From: DASTFY01 sp963829955
GTDB taxonomy: Bacteria > Actinomycetota > Acidimicrobiia > Acidimicrobiales > Ilumatobacteraceae
Length of the DNA: 64,000 nucleotides
Direction of reading: 5' to 3'
Assembly: GCA_963829955.1 (NCBI GenBank)
Contig: CAWHKS010000016.1
Location: 65,850 to 129,849, forward strand
A program made the position numbers and the translations under genes. Position 1 is the first letter of the stretch. Every line of letters begins with the position of its first letter. A model generated the notes under the pieces. The model was not told where the DNA came from, ran no database searches, and was given only the letters and a program-made list of their open reading frames with translations. Positions 17,018 to 25,496 of this stretch are shown piece by piece.

Positions 17018-18310
17018 TCACCCGATCAGGGGCGCGGAGGTGCCGACTTCGCCACCGCTCGCCGTGGGATCGCCACGGAGGGTGCACGCCGTGCCCGGTT
17101 CGGCCAGGAGCGCCTCACCGCGCGCGGTCGACGTCGACCAGGCCGGATCGAGGCCCGAGCAGCGCAGCACCGTCGCCCCCGGCCCGTCGATCTCCCAGAG
17201 AACCGCCGGGCGCGTGCCGTGCCAGCGCAGCGCCACGGCCAGCGTGCCCGCGCCGATGGGGACCCGGTAGGCCTCGACGGCATGGCCGCGCCAAGCGGGC
17301 GGGAACGAGGCGGGGAACAGATCGACGGCGCCGGACCGCTCGACGGCGACGCGGCGCAGCGCCCACGCCAGGTCAGTGAGATCGCCCGCGGGCGCGAGGG
17401 GCACGGGCTCGACGTCGGATCGTCCGGCGCGCGCCGCGGCGACGTCCTCCACGCCGCGGCGGTGACCGGCGCGGCCGAAGACCTCGCCGGCGGCAGCCAG
17501 TCCCGCGTCGACGAGCCAGGGGACGGGCGCGGAACGGTCACGCGTCAGGCGAGCCAGCTCGTCGGCGGCGACGGCGGCGGCCTCGACCGACGGCTCCACG
17601 TCGACGCCCAGCCGGCCCAGCTCGGCCACGGCCACGAGGAACGGGACCGGTTCGTCCGCCGCGGGAGGCCCGTCGAGCAGGAGCCGGGACCGGAGCGTGG
17701 GCAGGGCGACCGCGGGCGATTCCGGCAGCCGGACGTCGGCTCCGACCTCCGTCTGACGCAACCAGCCCCTCACCACCTGCTCGGGCTTCGGGAGCCCCGA
17801 GGGGAGCAGCCCGGGCCCGGAGCGGTCGGGCGCGATCGCCACGACCACCGTCGAGCGGTGGCCGATCGGCAGCACGAGGGCGTCCGGGGGCGCGTCCCCA
17901 CCCTGGACGGGCACCGTGGCCGGCGGGTGGGAGGTCAGCAGGTCACGCCGGCTGAGAGCGACGGCGATCGGTGCCGGCGATCGGTTCTCCAGCGCGACGA
18001 CGGCGAGCCCTCCGCCGTCGGCGACCGCGTACACGGTCTGGACCACGTCGCCGCCGGGTACGCGGATGGCCGTCTCCACCACGGGGACGCCCTCCACCAG
18101 GCGCTGGCGGCAGGTCGGCTCACGAGCCGGCGTGTGCCAGCGGTCCTCTGCGGCCACCCACCAGTCGAGGATCACCGAGCCGTCCATGGCCACCAACGCC
18201 CCGCTGGGTGTGACCCGTGCCCGCCAGGTCCCGCCGACGATCCCGATCGTGTGGCCGCTCGCGGGTCCGGTCACCGTCGCCTTCTCGACGGGGGTGTCAT
18301 GAACTGCCAC
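17018..18310 (-). CDS. Uncharacterised 430-aa protein downstream of gpsA
   Basis: No family recognised. No signal peptide or membrane helix is evident. The N-terminal half is rich in beta-type segments (GGTWRARVTPSGALVAMDGS; VVETAIRVPGGDVVQTVYAV), with the look of a beta-sandwich that could bind sugars or lipids. The C-terminal half is Ala/Glu-rich, probably helical, then VLWEIDGPGATVLRCSGLD. Start GTG at 18310, 37 bases after gpsA on the same strand, so co-transcription is likely. Codon use matches its neighbours, and the frame is open for the full length. Confidence 0.7.
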   Translation of the reverse strand: MAVHDTPVEKATVTGPASGHTIGIVGGTWRARVTPSGALVAMDGSVILDWWVAAEDRWHTPAREPTCRQRLVEGVPVVETAIRVPGGDVVQTVYAVADGGGLAVVALENRSPAPIAVALSRRDLLTSHPPATVPVQGGDAPPDALVLPIGHRSTVVVAIAPDRSGPGLLPSGLPKPEQVVRGWLRQTEVGADVRLPESPAVALPTLRSRLLLDGPPAADEPVPFLVAVAELGRLGVDVEPSVEAAAVAADELARLTRDRSAPVPWLVDAGLAAAGEVFGRAGHRRGVEDVAAARAGRSDVEPVPLAPAGDLTDLAWALRRVAVERSGAVDLFPASFPPAWRGHAVEAYRVPIGAGTLAVALRWHGTRPAVLWEIDGPGATVLRCSGLDPAWSTSTARGEALLAEPGTACTLRGDPTASGGEVGTSAPLIG

Positions 18311-18347
18311 GCGATGTCACATTCCGACACCTCCGTTCGCGAGCGCG

Positions 18348-19346
18348 TCACGGGGCGAGCTCAGGTTTGGCGTCCCGCTGCATGAGCGCGATCAGCGCCT
18401 CGCCGACGGTGCGGCCGCGGTGGCACACCTCGACGACCTGTTCGGTGATCGGCATGTCCACGCCGTGCGCCTCGGCCAGCGCCAGCACCGAGAGGCAGCT
18501 CTTGACCCCCTCGGCGACCATGTGCATCTCGCCCACGATGTCGTCGATCGACCGGCCCTGCCCGAGCTGGAAGCCGACCGAGTTGTTCCGGCTCTGGCGG
18601 GACGAGCAAGTGGCGATGAGGTCGCCCATCCCCGCGAGTCCGGCGAACGTGAGCGTTTCCCCGCCCAACGACACGCCCAGCCGGCTCATCTCCGCCAGCC
18701 CGCGCGTGATGAGGGTGGCCCTCGTGTTGTGGCCGAAGCCCATGCCCTCCGCCATGCCCGAGGCGATGGCGATCACGTTCTTCACGACCCCCGCGACCTC
18801 GCAGCCGACGACATCTGGGTTCGTGTACACCCGCAGCCGCATGGTGGCGAAGATGCGCTGGAGCTCGTTGGCGATGATCGCGTCGTCGATCGCCACCACG
18901 CTCGCCGCCGGCTGCCCGGCGAGGATCTCCTTCGCGAGGTTCGGGCCGGTGAGCACGGCGACGGGGTGCCCGGGCAACTCGTCGTGGACGACTTCACTCA
19001 TGCGCTTCAGGGAGTCGCCCTCCAGGCCCTTGGCCAGGCTGACGATCGGCACCCACGGCCGGATGCACGGCACCGCCGCCCGCAGCACCTCGCGGAAGCC
19101 ATGCGACGGCGTAGCCATCACCACGACGTCCGCCGCGCCGACCGCCTCCTCCATGGAGGAGGTGGCGAGCAACTGCGGCGGGAGGGTGAACCCGGGAAGG
19201 TACGACGGGTTGACGTTCTCGTCGTTGATCTGCTTGGCCAGCTCGGGGCGACGCGCCCAGAGGGTCGTGGCGGTGTTCTGCGCGGCGAGCGCGGCCACCG
19301 TGGTCCCCCACGAACCGGCTCCGATGACGGCGACACGGATCGGCAC
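18348..19346 (-). CDS. gpsA: NAD(P)-dependent glycerol-3-phosphate dehydrogenase
   Basis: Makes sn-glycerol-3-phosphate from dihydroxyacetone phosphate for phospholipid synthesis. Rossmann motif VAVIGAGSWGTTVAAL at the N-terminus, VSLAKGLEGDSLKRMSEVV in the middle, and the catalytic-domain segment EVAGVVKNVIAIASGMAEG with the active Lys. 332 residues, normal length. The GTG start at 19346 lies 36 bases from the divergent cofC. Confidence 0.95.
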   Translation of the reverse strand: MPIRVAVIGAGSWGTTVAALAAQNTATTLWARRPELAKQINDENVNPSYLPGFTLPPQLLATSSMEEAVGAADVVVMATPSHGFREVLRAAVPCIRPWVPIVSLAKGLEGDSLKRMSEVVHDELPGHPVAVLTGPNLAKEILAGQPAASVVAIDDAIIANELQRIFATMRLRVYTNPDVVGCEVAGVVKNVIAIASGMAEGMGFGHNTRATLITRGLAEMSRLGVSLGGETLTFAGLAGMGDLIATCSSRQSRNNSVGFQLGQGRSIDDIVGEMHMVAEGVKSCLSVLALAEAHGVDMPITEQVVEVCHRGRTVGEALIALMQRDAKPELAP

Positions 19347-19381
19347 GGTCGGCAGACTACGGGCGGCCGTACACTCCGCTG

Positions 19382-19984
19382 GTGCGTCCTGCGGTGCTGG
19401 TGCCGGTGAAGGCCTTCGGCGCCGCCAAGCGGCGACTGGCGGATGTCCTCCCCGACGCGGACCGCGCCGAGCTCGCGCGCCGCATGGCCACCACCGTCAT
19501 CACCGCCGCCCGGCCACTGACCGTCTACGTCGTGTGCGATGACGACGAGGTCGCGCGATGGGCGGAGGAGGCAGGCACCCAAGTGCTGTGGCGCCCGGGC
19601 CACGGCCTGAACGGCGCGGTCACGGACGGCGTGGCGTCGCTGGCCAAGCTGGGTTTCACCGATGTCGTCGTCGCCCACGCCGACCTGCCGTTGGCTCACG
19701 AACTCCCCCGCCTCATCCACCCTGGCCTCATCACCCTCGTGCCCGACCGCTACGACGACGGGACGAATGTCATCGCCCTGCCGGCCACCCTCGGCTTCCG
19801 GTTCGCGTACGGGCCCGGCTCGTTCCGCCACCATGTGGCCGAGGCGCGACGGCACGGCACGGGTGTGCGGGTGTGGCGGGACCCAAGCCTCGGCCTCGAC
19901 GTCGACCTGCCCCGCGATCTCGACGAGCCCGCGGTGAGGGAGGTGCTGCCGTGGCTGCCAACGACCCCGGACAGCCGACGCTGA
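19382..19984 (+). CDS. cofC: 2-phospho-L-lactate guanylyltransferase (F420 biosynthesis)
   Basis: Nucleotidyltransferase that activates the side-chain precursor of coenzyme F420. 200 residues with the family start LVPVKAFGAAKRRLADVL, the metal-binding region VVVAHADLPLA and the GTNVIALP motif. Start GTG at 19382. Its presence indicates an F420-producing organism. The 3' end overlaps the PIG-L gene by 34 bases, so the two are probably translated together. Confidence 0.92.
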   Translation: MRPAVLVPVKAFGAAKRRLADVLPDADRAELARRMATTVITAARPLTVYVVCDDDEVARWAEEAGTQVLWRPGHGLNGAVTDGVASLAKLGFTDVVVAHADLPLAHELPRLIHPGLITLVPDRYDDGTNVIALPATLGFRFAYGPGSFRHHVAEARRHGTGVRVWRDPSLGLDVDLPRDLDEPAVREVLPWLPTTPDSRR

Positions 19985-20727
19985 CCACCCCGGCGGCGGG
20001 GGCGGGCATCGTCTCGATCGACCTGCCGGTGCCGTCGGTGGCGCTGGCGGTTGGCGCGCACCCCGACGACGTCGAGTTCGGGTCCGGCGGCACGCTGGCG
20101 AAGTGGGCGATGGCGGGATGTGTCGTCCACCACCTGATCTGCACCGACGGTGCGAAAGGCACCTGGGACGTCGACGCCGATACGGCCGCGCTCGTGGTGA
20201 CGAGGCAGCACGAGCAACGCGCGGCGGCACGGGCCCTCGGCGCCACCGGCGAGGTGGTCTTCCTTGGTTGGCCCGACGGTGAGCTCGAGAGCGGACTCCG
20301 CCAGCGCTGGGAGGTCGCCTACTGGATCCGGCGCCTGCGTCCCGACGTGGTGCTCGGGCACGATCCGTGGAAGCGCTACCGGCTGCATCCGGATCACCGC
20401 CACGCCGGTCTGCTCGTGTGCGACGCCATCATCGCCGCGCGTGATCCTCACTTCTTCCCCGAGCAGCAACTACCCCACCACCGCCCGTCCACGCTGCTGC
20501 TGTGGGAGGCCGACGAGCCTGATCACGCCGAGGACGTGACGGCCACCGTCGACGCGAAGCTCGCCGCGCTGGAAGCGCACGAGAGCCAGTTCGAGTCGAC
20601 GATGAAGGCCAAGGACGACGCGCAGCTCGCCGCGTTCCGGTCCCGGGTGCGCGAGCGCCTGGCCGACAACGGCTCGCGGGCCGGCCTGGCGGCGGCGGAG
20701 CTCTTCAAGCTCGTCAACGATCTCTGA
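19951..20727 (+). CDS. PIG-L family (LmbE-like) deacetylase, 258 aa
   Basis: Zinc-dependent N-acetylglucosaminyl deacetylase family; actinobacterial members act in mycothiol synthesis or its conjugates (MshB/Mca) or on other amides. The zinc site AHPDDVEFGSGGTLA (AHPDD) is at about residue 35, with a matching downstream His in RLHPDHRHAG. The GTG at 19951 was chosen because GGAGGT lies 6 bases upstream, inside cofC. The exact substrate cannot be told from sequence. Its end overlaps the convergent next gene by 14 bases. Confidence 0.88.
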   Translation: MAANDPGQPTLTTPAAGAGIVSIDLPVPSVALAVGAHPDDVEFGSGGTLAKWAMAGCVVHHLICTDGAKGTWDVDADTAALVVTRQHEQRAAARALGATGEVVFLGWPDGELESGLRQRWEVAYWIRRLRPDVVLGHDPWKRYRLHPDHRHAGLLVCDAIIAARDPHFFPEQQLPHHRPSTLLLWEADEPDHAEDVTATVDAKLAALEAHESQFESTMKAKDDAQLAAFRSRVRERLADNGSRAGLAAAELFKLVNDL

Positions 20728-21490
20728 ACTGACCGGCCTCCCGGCCAGGACCGGGTGGCCCGGCGAAGGCCTGCGCGACGCGCAGCCACTCCTCGGCGAG
20801 CTCGCCACGCGCGTCCAGATCGGTGTCGGCATGATGCCGGCGCTGCGTCACGACGAGGCAGAAGTCCAGGGCCGGCCCCATGATGGATTCGTCCGCGCTG
20901 TCGTCCCACGCCCATCGCTCGCCGTTGGGACCGGTCAGGACGACCGCCACCGGCCGGTTGGGCGCCTCGAGGCCTCGCACGGCGTAGCTGAACGGCCGGG
21001 CCCGCACGCCGATGTGGGCGACGTGGCGCAACCGGTCGGTCGGTCGGCGCTCGGCGCCGACGGTATCCACGATGTCCTGCCCGTGGGCCCACGTCTCCAT
21101 CAGCCGCGCGGTGGCGAACGAGCGGGCTCCCATGGGCGGGCCATACCACGGCACGCGGGTGGCGGGGTCAAGCGGCTCGAGCGTGGCCAAGAGCTCGCGG
21201 CGGCCGTCGCGCCACCACGCCAGCAGGTCTGGCGCGCTCATGCCCCGGCCCGGCTCGACGGACCCGTCCACTCCACCGGCCAGCAGCACCTCCACGCTGC
21301 GCGTGAACTCGTCCGGGTCGCGAACCGCCAGCACGGCGGTCCGGTCGAAGTAGCCGAGATGGCTGATCTGATCGCGGACCGACCAGCCGGTCGCCGGCGT
21401 CGGCCGGTCCCAGTCCGAGACATCGAGCCCGGCGACGACCTGATCGAGGTCCGCGTGCTCGGCCTCCAGGTCCCGGCAGATCTGCTGCAT
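20714..21490 (-). CDS. TIGR03084 family metal-binding protein, 258 aa
   Basis: DinB-like / mycothiol-dependent maleylpyruvate isomerase N-terminal type protein. The ATG at 21490 opens MQQICRDLEAEHADLDQVVA; VRDQISHLGYFD and METWAHGQDIVD hold the metal-site histidines of the fold. The C-terminal part (RPVAVVLTGPNGERWAWDD) fits TIGR03084. Function unknown; related proteins use mycothiol. Convergent with the PIG-L gene. Confidence 0.82.
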   Translation of the reverse strand: MQQICRDLEAEHADLDQVVAGLDVSDWDRPTPATGWSVRDQISHLGYFDRTAVLAVRDPDEFTRSVEVLLAGGVDGSVEPGRGMSAPDLLAWWRDGRRELLATLEPLDPATRVPWYGPPMGARSFATARLMETWAHGQDIVDTVGAERRPTDRLRHVAHIGVRARPFSYAVRGLEAPNRPVAVVLTGPNGERWAWDDSADESIMGPALDFCLVVTQRRHHADTDLDARGELAEEWLRVAQAFAGPPGPGREAGQFRDR

Positions 21491-21638
21491 GGCACCATCG
21501 TGCCAGGCGACCTCTGGGCAGGCCCCCGGCCCGAAGCCAGTCCGCCGGAGCCGGACTCGCGGCTTCCGAACGCGCAAGCGGGGAGCCGGAGCTCCCCACT
21601 GCGTCGTCCCTCTCTTGGAGTGCTGAAGGCCCGAAGCC

Positions 21639-22022
21639 TCAGGCCTTCTTGGCGGCCGTCTTCCGGGCCGGGGCCCTCTTGGCAGTCGCCCGCCGAGCCG
21701 GAGCCTTCTTGGCCGTGCTCTTGCGAGCCGGAGCCTTCTTGGCCGCGGTCTTGCGGGCCGGCGCCTTCTTGGCGGTCGCCCGCCGAGCCGGAGCCTTCTT
21801 GGCCGTGCTCTTGCGGGCCGGCGCCTTCTTGGCAGTCGCCCGCCGAGCCGGAGCCTTCTTGGCCGCGGTCTTGCGAGCCGGGGCCCGCTTGGCCGTGCTC
21901 TTGCGAGCCGGAGCCTTCTTGGCTGCGGTCTTGCGAGCGGGCGCCTTCTTGGCGGTGGCCCGCTTGGCCGGAGCCTTCTTCGCTGCCGGCCGTCTGGCGG
22001 GCGCCTTCTTCGCTGTTGCCAC
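21639..22022 (-). CDS. Lys/Ala/Pro decapeptide-repeat protein, H1-like, 127 aa
   Basis: Highly basic, low-complexity protein made almost only of about twelve decapeptides of the pattern AKKAPARxxx (such as AKKAPARKTA, AKKAPARRAT, AKKAPARKST). This resembles the C-terminal tail of mycobacterial HupB and eukaryotic H1, and DNA compaction is the likely role. The GTG start at 22022 has a strong GGAGGA four bases upstream, so it is a separate gene right after hup. In the sequence as given it also reads in frame from the first part of hup, because of a one-base break there. Confidence 0.85.
   Translation of the reverse strand: MATAKKAPARRPAAKKAPAKRATAKKAPARKTAAKKAPARKSTAKRAPARKTAAKKAPARRATAKKAPARKSTAKKAPARRATAKKAPARKTAAKKAPARKSTAKKAPARRATAKRAPARKTAAKKA
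21649..21990. repeat. 30-bp tandem repeat array coding for decapeptides
   Basis: About eleven imperfect 30-bp units with the core GCCTTCTTGG (plus strand) encode the AKKAPAR decapeptides. Neighbouring units differ mainly in the three variable codons (RRAT, RKTA, RKST). Such arrays easily gain or lose units by slippage. Confidence 0.93.
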
Positions 22023-22045
22023 TGTGTCCTCCGTGTGCGTCGGTG

Positions 22046-22322
22046 CTACTTGTTCAACTGGGCCTTCAGCACGGAGCTCGCGCTGAACTTCAGGGCGGTC
22101 GACGCCGGCACGTTCACCGGCGCTCCCGTCTGCGGGTTGCGACCGGTGCGCGGCGGCGCGTCGCGTGGTGCTGAACGAACCGAAGCCCGGCCATGCCACC
22201 TTGTCGCCGTTCTTGGCCTGCGAAACGACAACCTCGAAGAACGCGTCCACGGTGCGTTCCGCGTCCGCCTTCGAGGTGCCGGCCTTCTCGGCCACCGCAT
22301 CGATCAACTCGGCCTTGGTCAT
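22046..22322 (-). CDS. hup: HU-type nucleoid protein (one-base frame break)
   Basis: DNA-bending histone-like protein. The ATG at 22322 follows AGGAGGTAGAGAACAAGC. MTKAELIDAVAEKAGTSKAD and FFEVVVSQAKNGDKVAWPG are typical HU helices, then GFGSFSTTRRAA. At about 22158, in a GCCGCCGCG run, the frame shifts; the frame one base off continues with the HU arm RTGRNPQTGAPVNVPAST and ends ASSVLKAQLNK with a stop at 22046. Removing one base gives 91 residues, the normal HU length, so an extra base is the best explanation. Confidence 0.92.
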
Positions 22323-22438
22323 GCTTGTTCTCTACCTCCTGCTGCTGGGGACGAAACTCAACGCATATCCCAGTGCGCGCGCACGCGCAAAGCAAGCATT
22401 CATCTAGTTGATTCTGCAACAACGCTTCGGAGCGGCCA
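22323..22438. promoter_or_regulatory. Divergent upstream region of hup and the DUF429 gene
   Basis: This 116-base gap must hold the promoters of both divergent genes. On the minus side AGGAGGT precedes hup. It contains a relatively AT-rich stretch (22390-22420) and a 17-base strictly alternating purine/pyrimidine tract (22373-22389) with the palindrome GTGCGCGCGCAC. No promoter boxes can be assigned with certainty. Confidence 0.5.
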
Positions 22439-23102
22439 ATGACCCTACGACGACGCGGTGCCGGCGTGGACGGTTCTCGCGGCGGTTGGGTCGTCGCGAA
22501 CGCGCACGTCGGTGCTCGTTCTCGACCGCCTCGAGTCACTTGTTGAGGATTCAACTATCGACGTCATCGGTGTCGACATGCCGATCGGACTGCCCGACGA
22601 GTGGGCACGCGCGGCAGACACCGAGGCCCGGCGGTTTCTCGGTGGCCGGCGCGCCAGCACGGTGTTCCCGACGCCGCCACGGCCGCTCCTCCACGAGACG
22701 GACTACGCCCACGCCAACAGCAGCTCGCGGCGACGACTTGGCCGGGGGTTACCGAAGCAGGCGTTCCACCTGCTCCCCCGCCTGCGTGAGCTGGACGATC
22801 TCGCCCGCAGCCAGCCCGACGACAGGCTGGTGGAGATCCACCCGGAGTGCAGCTTTCAGGCCCTGGCCGGTGCCACGTTGCCGTCGAAGCACACGCCCGA
22901 GGGCCGCGATGCGCGCCACGCCCTGCTGCGCCCGCTGTTCGGTGAGCTGGTCGACGTGCGGCCTCCCGGCACACAGGCCCACGACGTGCTGGATGCGTTC
23001 GCGGTGCTGTGGTCGGTCGAGCGCTTCTGTCGAGGCACGCACATCGAACACGGTGACGGCGAGCGGGACCGCTACGGCCTGCCCATGCGCATCGTCACGT
23101 GA
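22439..23102 (+). CDS. DUF429 family protein (one-base frame break)
   Basis: DUF429 proteins are predicted nucleases or nucleotide-binding proteins of unknown role. The ATG at 22439 gives MTLRRRGAGVDGSRGGWVVA, including the family's N-terminal GVDGxxGGW motif. The frame then breaks between about 22500 and 22525, and the frame one base later continues VLVLDRLESLVED, then IDVIGVDMPIGLPDEW, PECSFQALAG and KHTPEGRDAR, all typical. Correcting one extra base gives 220 residues. The 3' end overlaps the convergent HIT gene by 8 bases. Confidence 0.82.
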
Positions 23103-23520
23103 GCCCGTCGGTGACGAATGTCCGCACCGCCTCGGCGACCACCGCCATCTCCTCCGGGCTCTCGTACTTGACGCGGGGCCAGAAGAATCCCCGGAGACCG
23201 TCCTTGCGTCGGCGGGGCACGACGTGCACGTGGAGGTGAGCCACGCTCTGGCTCACCACGTTGTTCATGGCGACGAAGGATCCGTCGGCCGCCAGCGCGG
23301 CCTGGACCGCTACTGCGACGCGCTGCACGCGCGTGAAGAACGGCCCCACGAGCTCGGCGGGGAGGTCGCCCAAGGTGACGACATGGGTGCGGGGGACGAC
23401 GAGCACGTGCCCCTTGAACACCGGTCGGTGATCGAGGAACCCCACGGCCAATTCGTCGTCCAGCACTACCTCGGCCGGCTGTACGCCGGCGATCACGGCG
23501 CAGAAGAGGCACTCCGCCAT
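23095..23520 (-). CDS. HIT family protein, 141 aa
   Basis: Histidine-triad nucleotide hydrolase or transferase. CLFCAVIAG at the N-terminus and the catalytic HLHVHVVP (HxHxH) with the preceding NNVVSQSVAHLH are diagnostic. The start is the ATG at 23520 (MAECLFC). The usual in vivo substrates of such proteins (AMP-amidates, dinucleoside polyphosphates) cannot be told apart from sequence. Confidence 0.93.
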   Translation of the reverse strand: MAECLFCAVIAGVQPAEVVLDDELAVGFLDHRPVFKGHVLVVPRTHVVTLGDLPAELVGPFFTRVQRVAVAVQAALAADGSFVAMNNVVSQSVAHLHVHVVPRRRKDGLRGFFWPRVKYESPEEMAVVAEAVRTFVTDGLT

Positions 23521-23630
23521 CGCCGCAGTCTCGCCCGCGTGAACGTCGCGCGAACAACCGGGGACCATCCACCATCACCCAGAGGTGACGGACTAGGACA
23601 GCGCCGACGCACCCGCCACCCTGGAGCACG

Positions 23631-24944
23631 ATGCCCAAGACGTACGTGTTGGACACCTCGGTCCTGTTGTCCGATCCGAGGTCCTTCGCCCGTTTCGAGG
23701 AGCACGAGGTGGTCGTCCCCCTCGTGGTGCTCGCCGAACTGGAGGCCAAGCGCCATCACCCCGAGCTGGGGTGGGCCGCCCGCCAGGCCTTGCGGGCGCT
23801 GGAGGACCTGCGCACCACCTACGGCACGCTGGTCCGGCCCTTGCCGGTCAACGAGCAGGGCGGCACCGTGCGGGTCGAGGTCAACCACCAGGAGCTGGCC
23901 GGCCTACCGGCCACGCTGCGGTCCGAGGCCAACGACCACCGCATCCTCGCCGTGGCCCGCAACCTGGCCAACGAGGGCGCAGAGGTCGCGGTGGTCACCA
24001 AGGACCTCCCGCTGCGGCTCAAGGCCAGCATCGTCGGGCTCGCGGCCGACGAGTACCGCAACGAGATGGTGGCCGACAGCAGCTGGGCGGGCTTCGCCGA
24101 GCTCGACGTACCTGCGGCCGTCATCGACGAGCTGTTCGCCGAGCGGGCCATCGACCTCGACGACCTCGACTCCCTCCACGGGGGCGGGGACCTGCCGTGC
24201 CACACGGGGCTGGCCCTCCACGCCGGATCCCAGTCGGCCCTCGCCCGCGTCCACCCGGACAAGCGGGCGCACCTCGTGCGCAGCGACGGCGCGGTGTTCG
24301 ACGTCCGGGGCCGCTCGGCCGAGCAGCGCATCGCCATCGACCTGCTCAGCGATCCATCCATCGGGATCGTCAGCCTCGGCGGGAACGCCGGGACCGGCAA
24401 GAGCGTCCTCGCGCTGGCCGCGGGTCTCGAAGCCGTCCTGGAGGCCCGCACCCACCAGCGCGTCATCGTGTTCCGCCCGCTGTACTCCGTCGGCGGGCAG
24501 GACCTCGGCTTCCTGCCCGGCACCGAGGCGGAGAAGATGGGCCCGTGGGCGGCCGCGGTGACCGACGCCCTCGAGTCGGTGATGAGTCGCGAGGTCATCG
24601 AGGAGGTCACCAGCCGCGGGCTCGTCGAGGTGCTGCCCCTGACGTACATCAGGGGTCGCAGCCTCACCGAGAGCTTCGTGGTCATCGACGAGGCGCAGAA
24701 CCTCGAGCGCAGCGTGCTCCTCACCGCGCTCAGCCGGCTCGGTCGTGGCAGCCGGGTGGTGCTCACCCACGACGTGGCGCAACGGGACAACCTGCGGGTC
24801 GGGCGCCACGACGGTGTGGTCTCGGTGATCGAGTCGTTGAAGGGTCACCCGCTGTTCGCGCACGTCACCCTCACCCGCTCCGAGCGGTCGCCCATCGCCG
24901 CGCTGGTGGCCGGGCTCCTCGACGGGGGCGCCCTCGACGGGTGA
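23631..24944 (+). CDS. PIN-PhoH fusion protein (PhoH2-type), 437 aa
   Basis: Predicted RNA-acting enzyme: an N-terminal PIN nuclease domain (YVLDTSVLLSDP, acidic residues through about residue 140) fused to a PhoH ATPase/helicase domain with Walker A GNAGTGKSVLAL and Walker B FVVIDEAQNLE. RVIVFRPLYSVGGQDLGFLP and LPLTYIRGRSLTESFV are PhoH blocks. Studied PhoH2 proteins have sequence-specific RNA helicase and nuclease activity. Single gene, intact, start ATG at 23631. Confidence 0.93.
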   Translation: MPKTYVLDTSVLLSDPRSFARFEEHEVVVPLVVLAELEAKRHHPELGWAARQALRALEDLRTTYGTLVRPLPVNEQGGTVRVEVNHQELAGLPATLRSEANDHRILAVARNLANEGAEVAVVTKDLPLRLKASIVGLAADEYRNEMVADSSWAGFAELDVPAAVIDELFAERAIDLDDLDSLHGGGDLPCHTGLALHAGSQSALARVHPDKRAHLVRSDGAVFDVRGRSAEQRIAIDLLSDPSIGIVSLGGNAGTGKSVLALAAGLEAVLEARTHQRVIVFRPLYSVGGQDLGFLPGTEAEKMGPWAAAVTDALESVMSREVIEEVTSRGLVEVLPLTYIRGRSLTESFVVIDEAQNLERSVLLTALSRLGRGSRVVLTHDVAQRDNLRVGRHDGVVSVIESLKGHPLFAHVTLTRSERSPIAALVAGLLDGGALDG

Positions 24945-25114
24945 CCTCAACTGAGGAGACGACGCACGAGGCCCCTTGTGCGGCGAGGCGGGTTAGTGTT
25001 AAATCGCTGTACCACGCGATCAATTCCGTTACAGTTGGCCGGAGGAGCGGTGAGAGCCAACCCCTCCCGGCTCCCGCCGCTCCTCACCGTACGAGCTCGA
25101 CCGCCGGAGGATCG
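24945..25114 (+). promoter_or_regulatory. whiB upstream region
   Basis: The 170-base gap upstream of whiB has an AT-richer island (GTTAGTGTTAAATCGCTG, then AATTCCGTTACAG) about 70-120 bases before the start, the likeliest promoter location. A GGAGG at 25106-25110 is the ribosome-binding site. I cannot fix the -10 and -35 boxes. Confidence 0.45.
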
Positions 25115-25468
25115 ATGGCTCCCTTCGAGCCGCTCGACACCCACGACGCCCTGCAGCGACACCCCCACCACGGCGCCTTGGCCGACGAGGTCTTGGCCCA
25201 CGAGGTCTGGGACGACGCGGCGTGCCGGGGTCAGACTCACCTCTTCTTCCCGCCTCGCGCCGAGCGCCCGCAGGCCAGGGTCCGGCGGGAAGCCCAGGCC
25301 CGGCTCCTGTGCGGGAAGTGCCCGGTGCAGCCGCAGTGCCGGCACTTCGCCCGCGCCAACCGCGAGTACGGGATGTGGGGGGGCGAGTCCGAGGAGGAGC
25401 GCCACCGGGCCGGCTTCACCGTGGCCGCGCCGATCGGCGTGCGGGCGCGCGCTGCGTCCTGTGCCTGA
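25115..25468 (+). CDS. WhiB-family iron-sulfur transcription regulator, 117 aa
   Basis: Actinobacteria-specific [4Fe-4S] regulator that acts by binding the principal sigma factor. Four cysteines in the family pattern: one in DDAACRGQ, then CGKCPVQPQC (CxxCxxxxxC), followed by the GMWGGESEEER turn. The N-terminal extension before the first Cys is about 37 residues and His-rich. Which Wbl subclass it is cannot be decided. Start ATG at 25115 with GGAGG four bases upstream. Confidence 0.93.
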   Translation: MAPFEPLDTHDALQRHPHHGALADEVLAHEVWDDAACRGQTHLFFPPRAERPQARVRREAQARLLCGKCPVQPQCRHFARANREYGMWGGESEEERHRAGFTVAAPIGVRARAASCA

Positions 25469-25496
25469 GCGCTCGCCGACCTGGCACGATGCAGGG

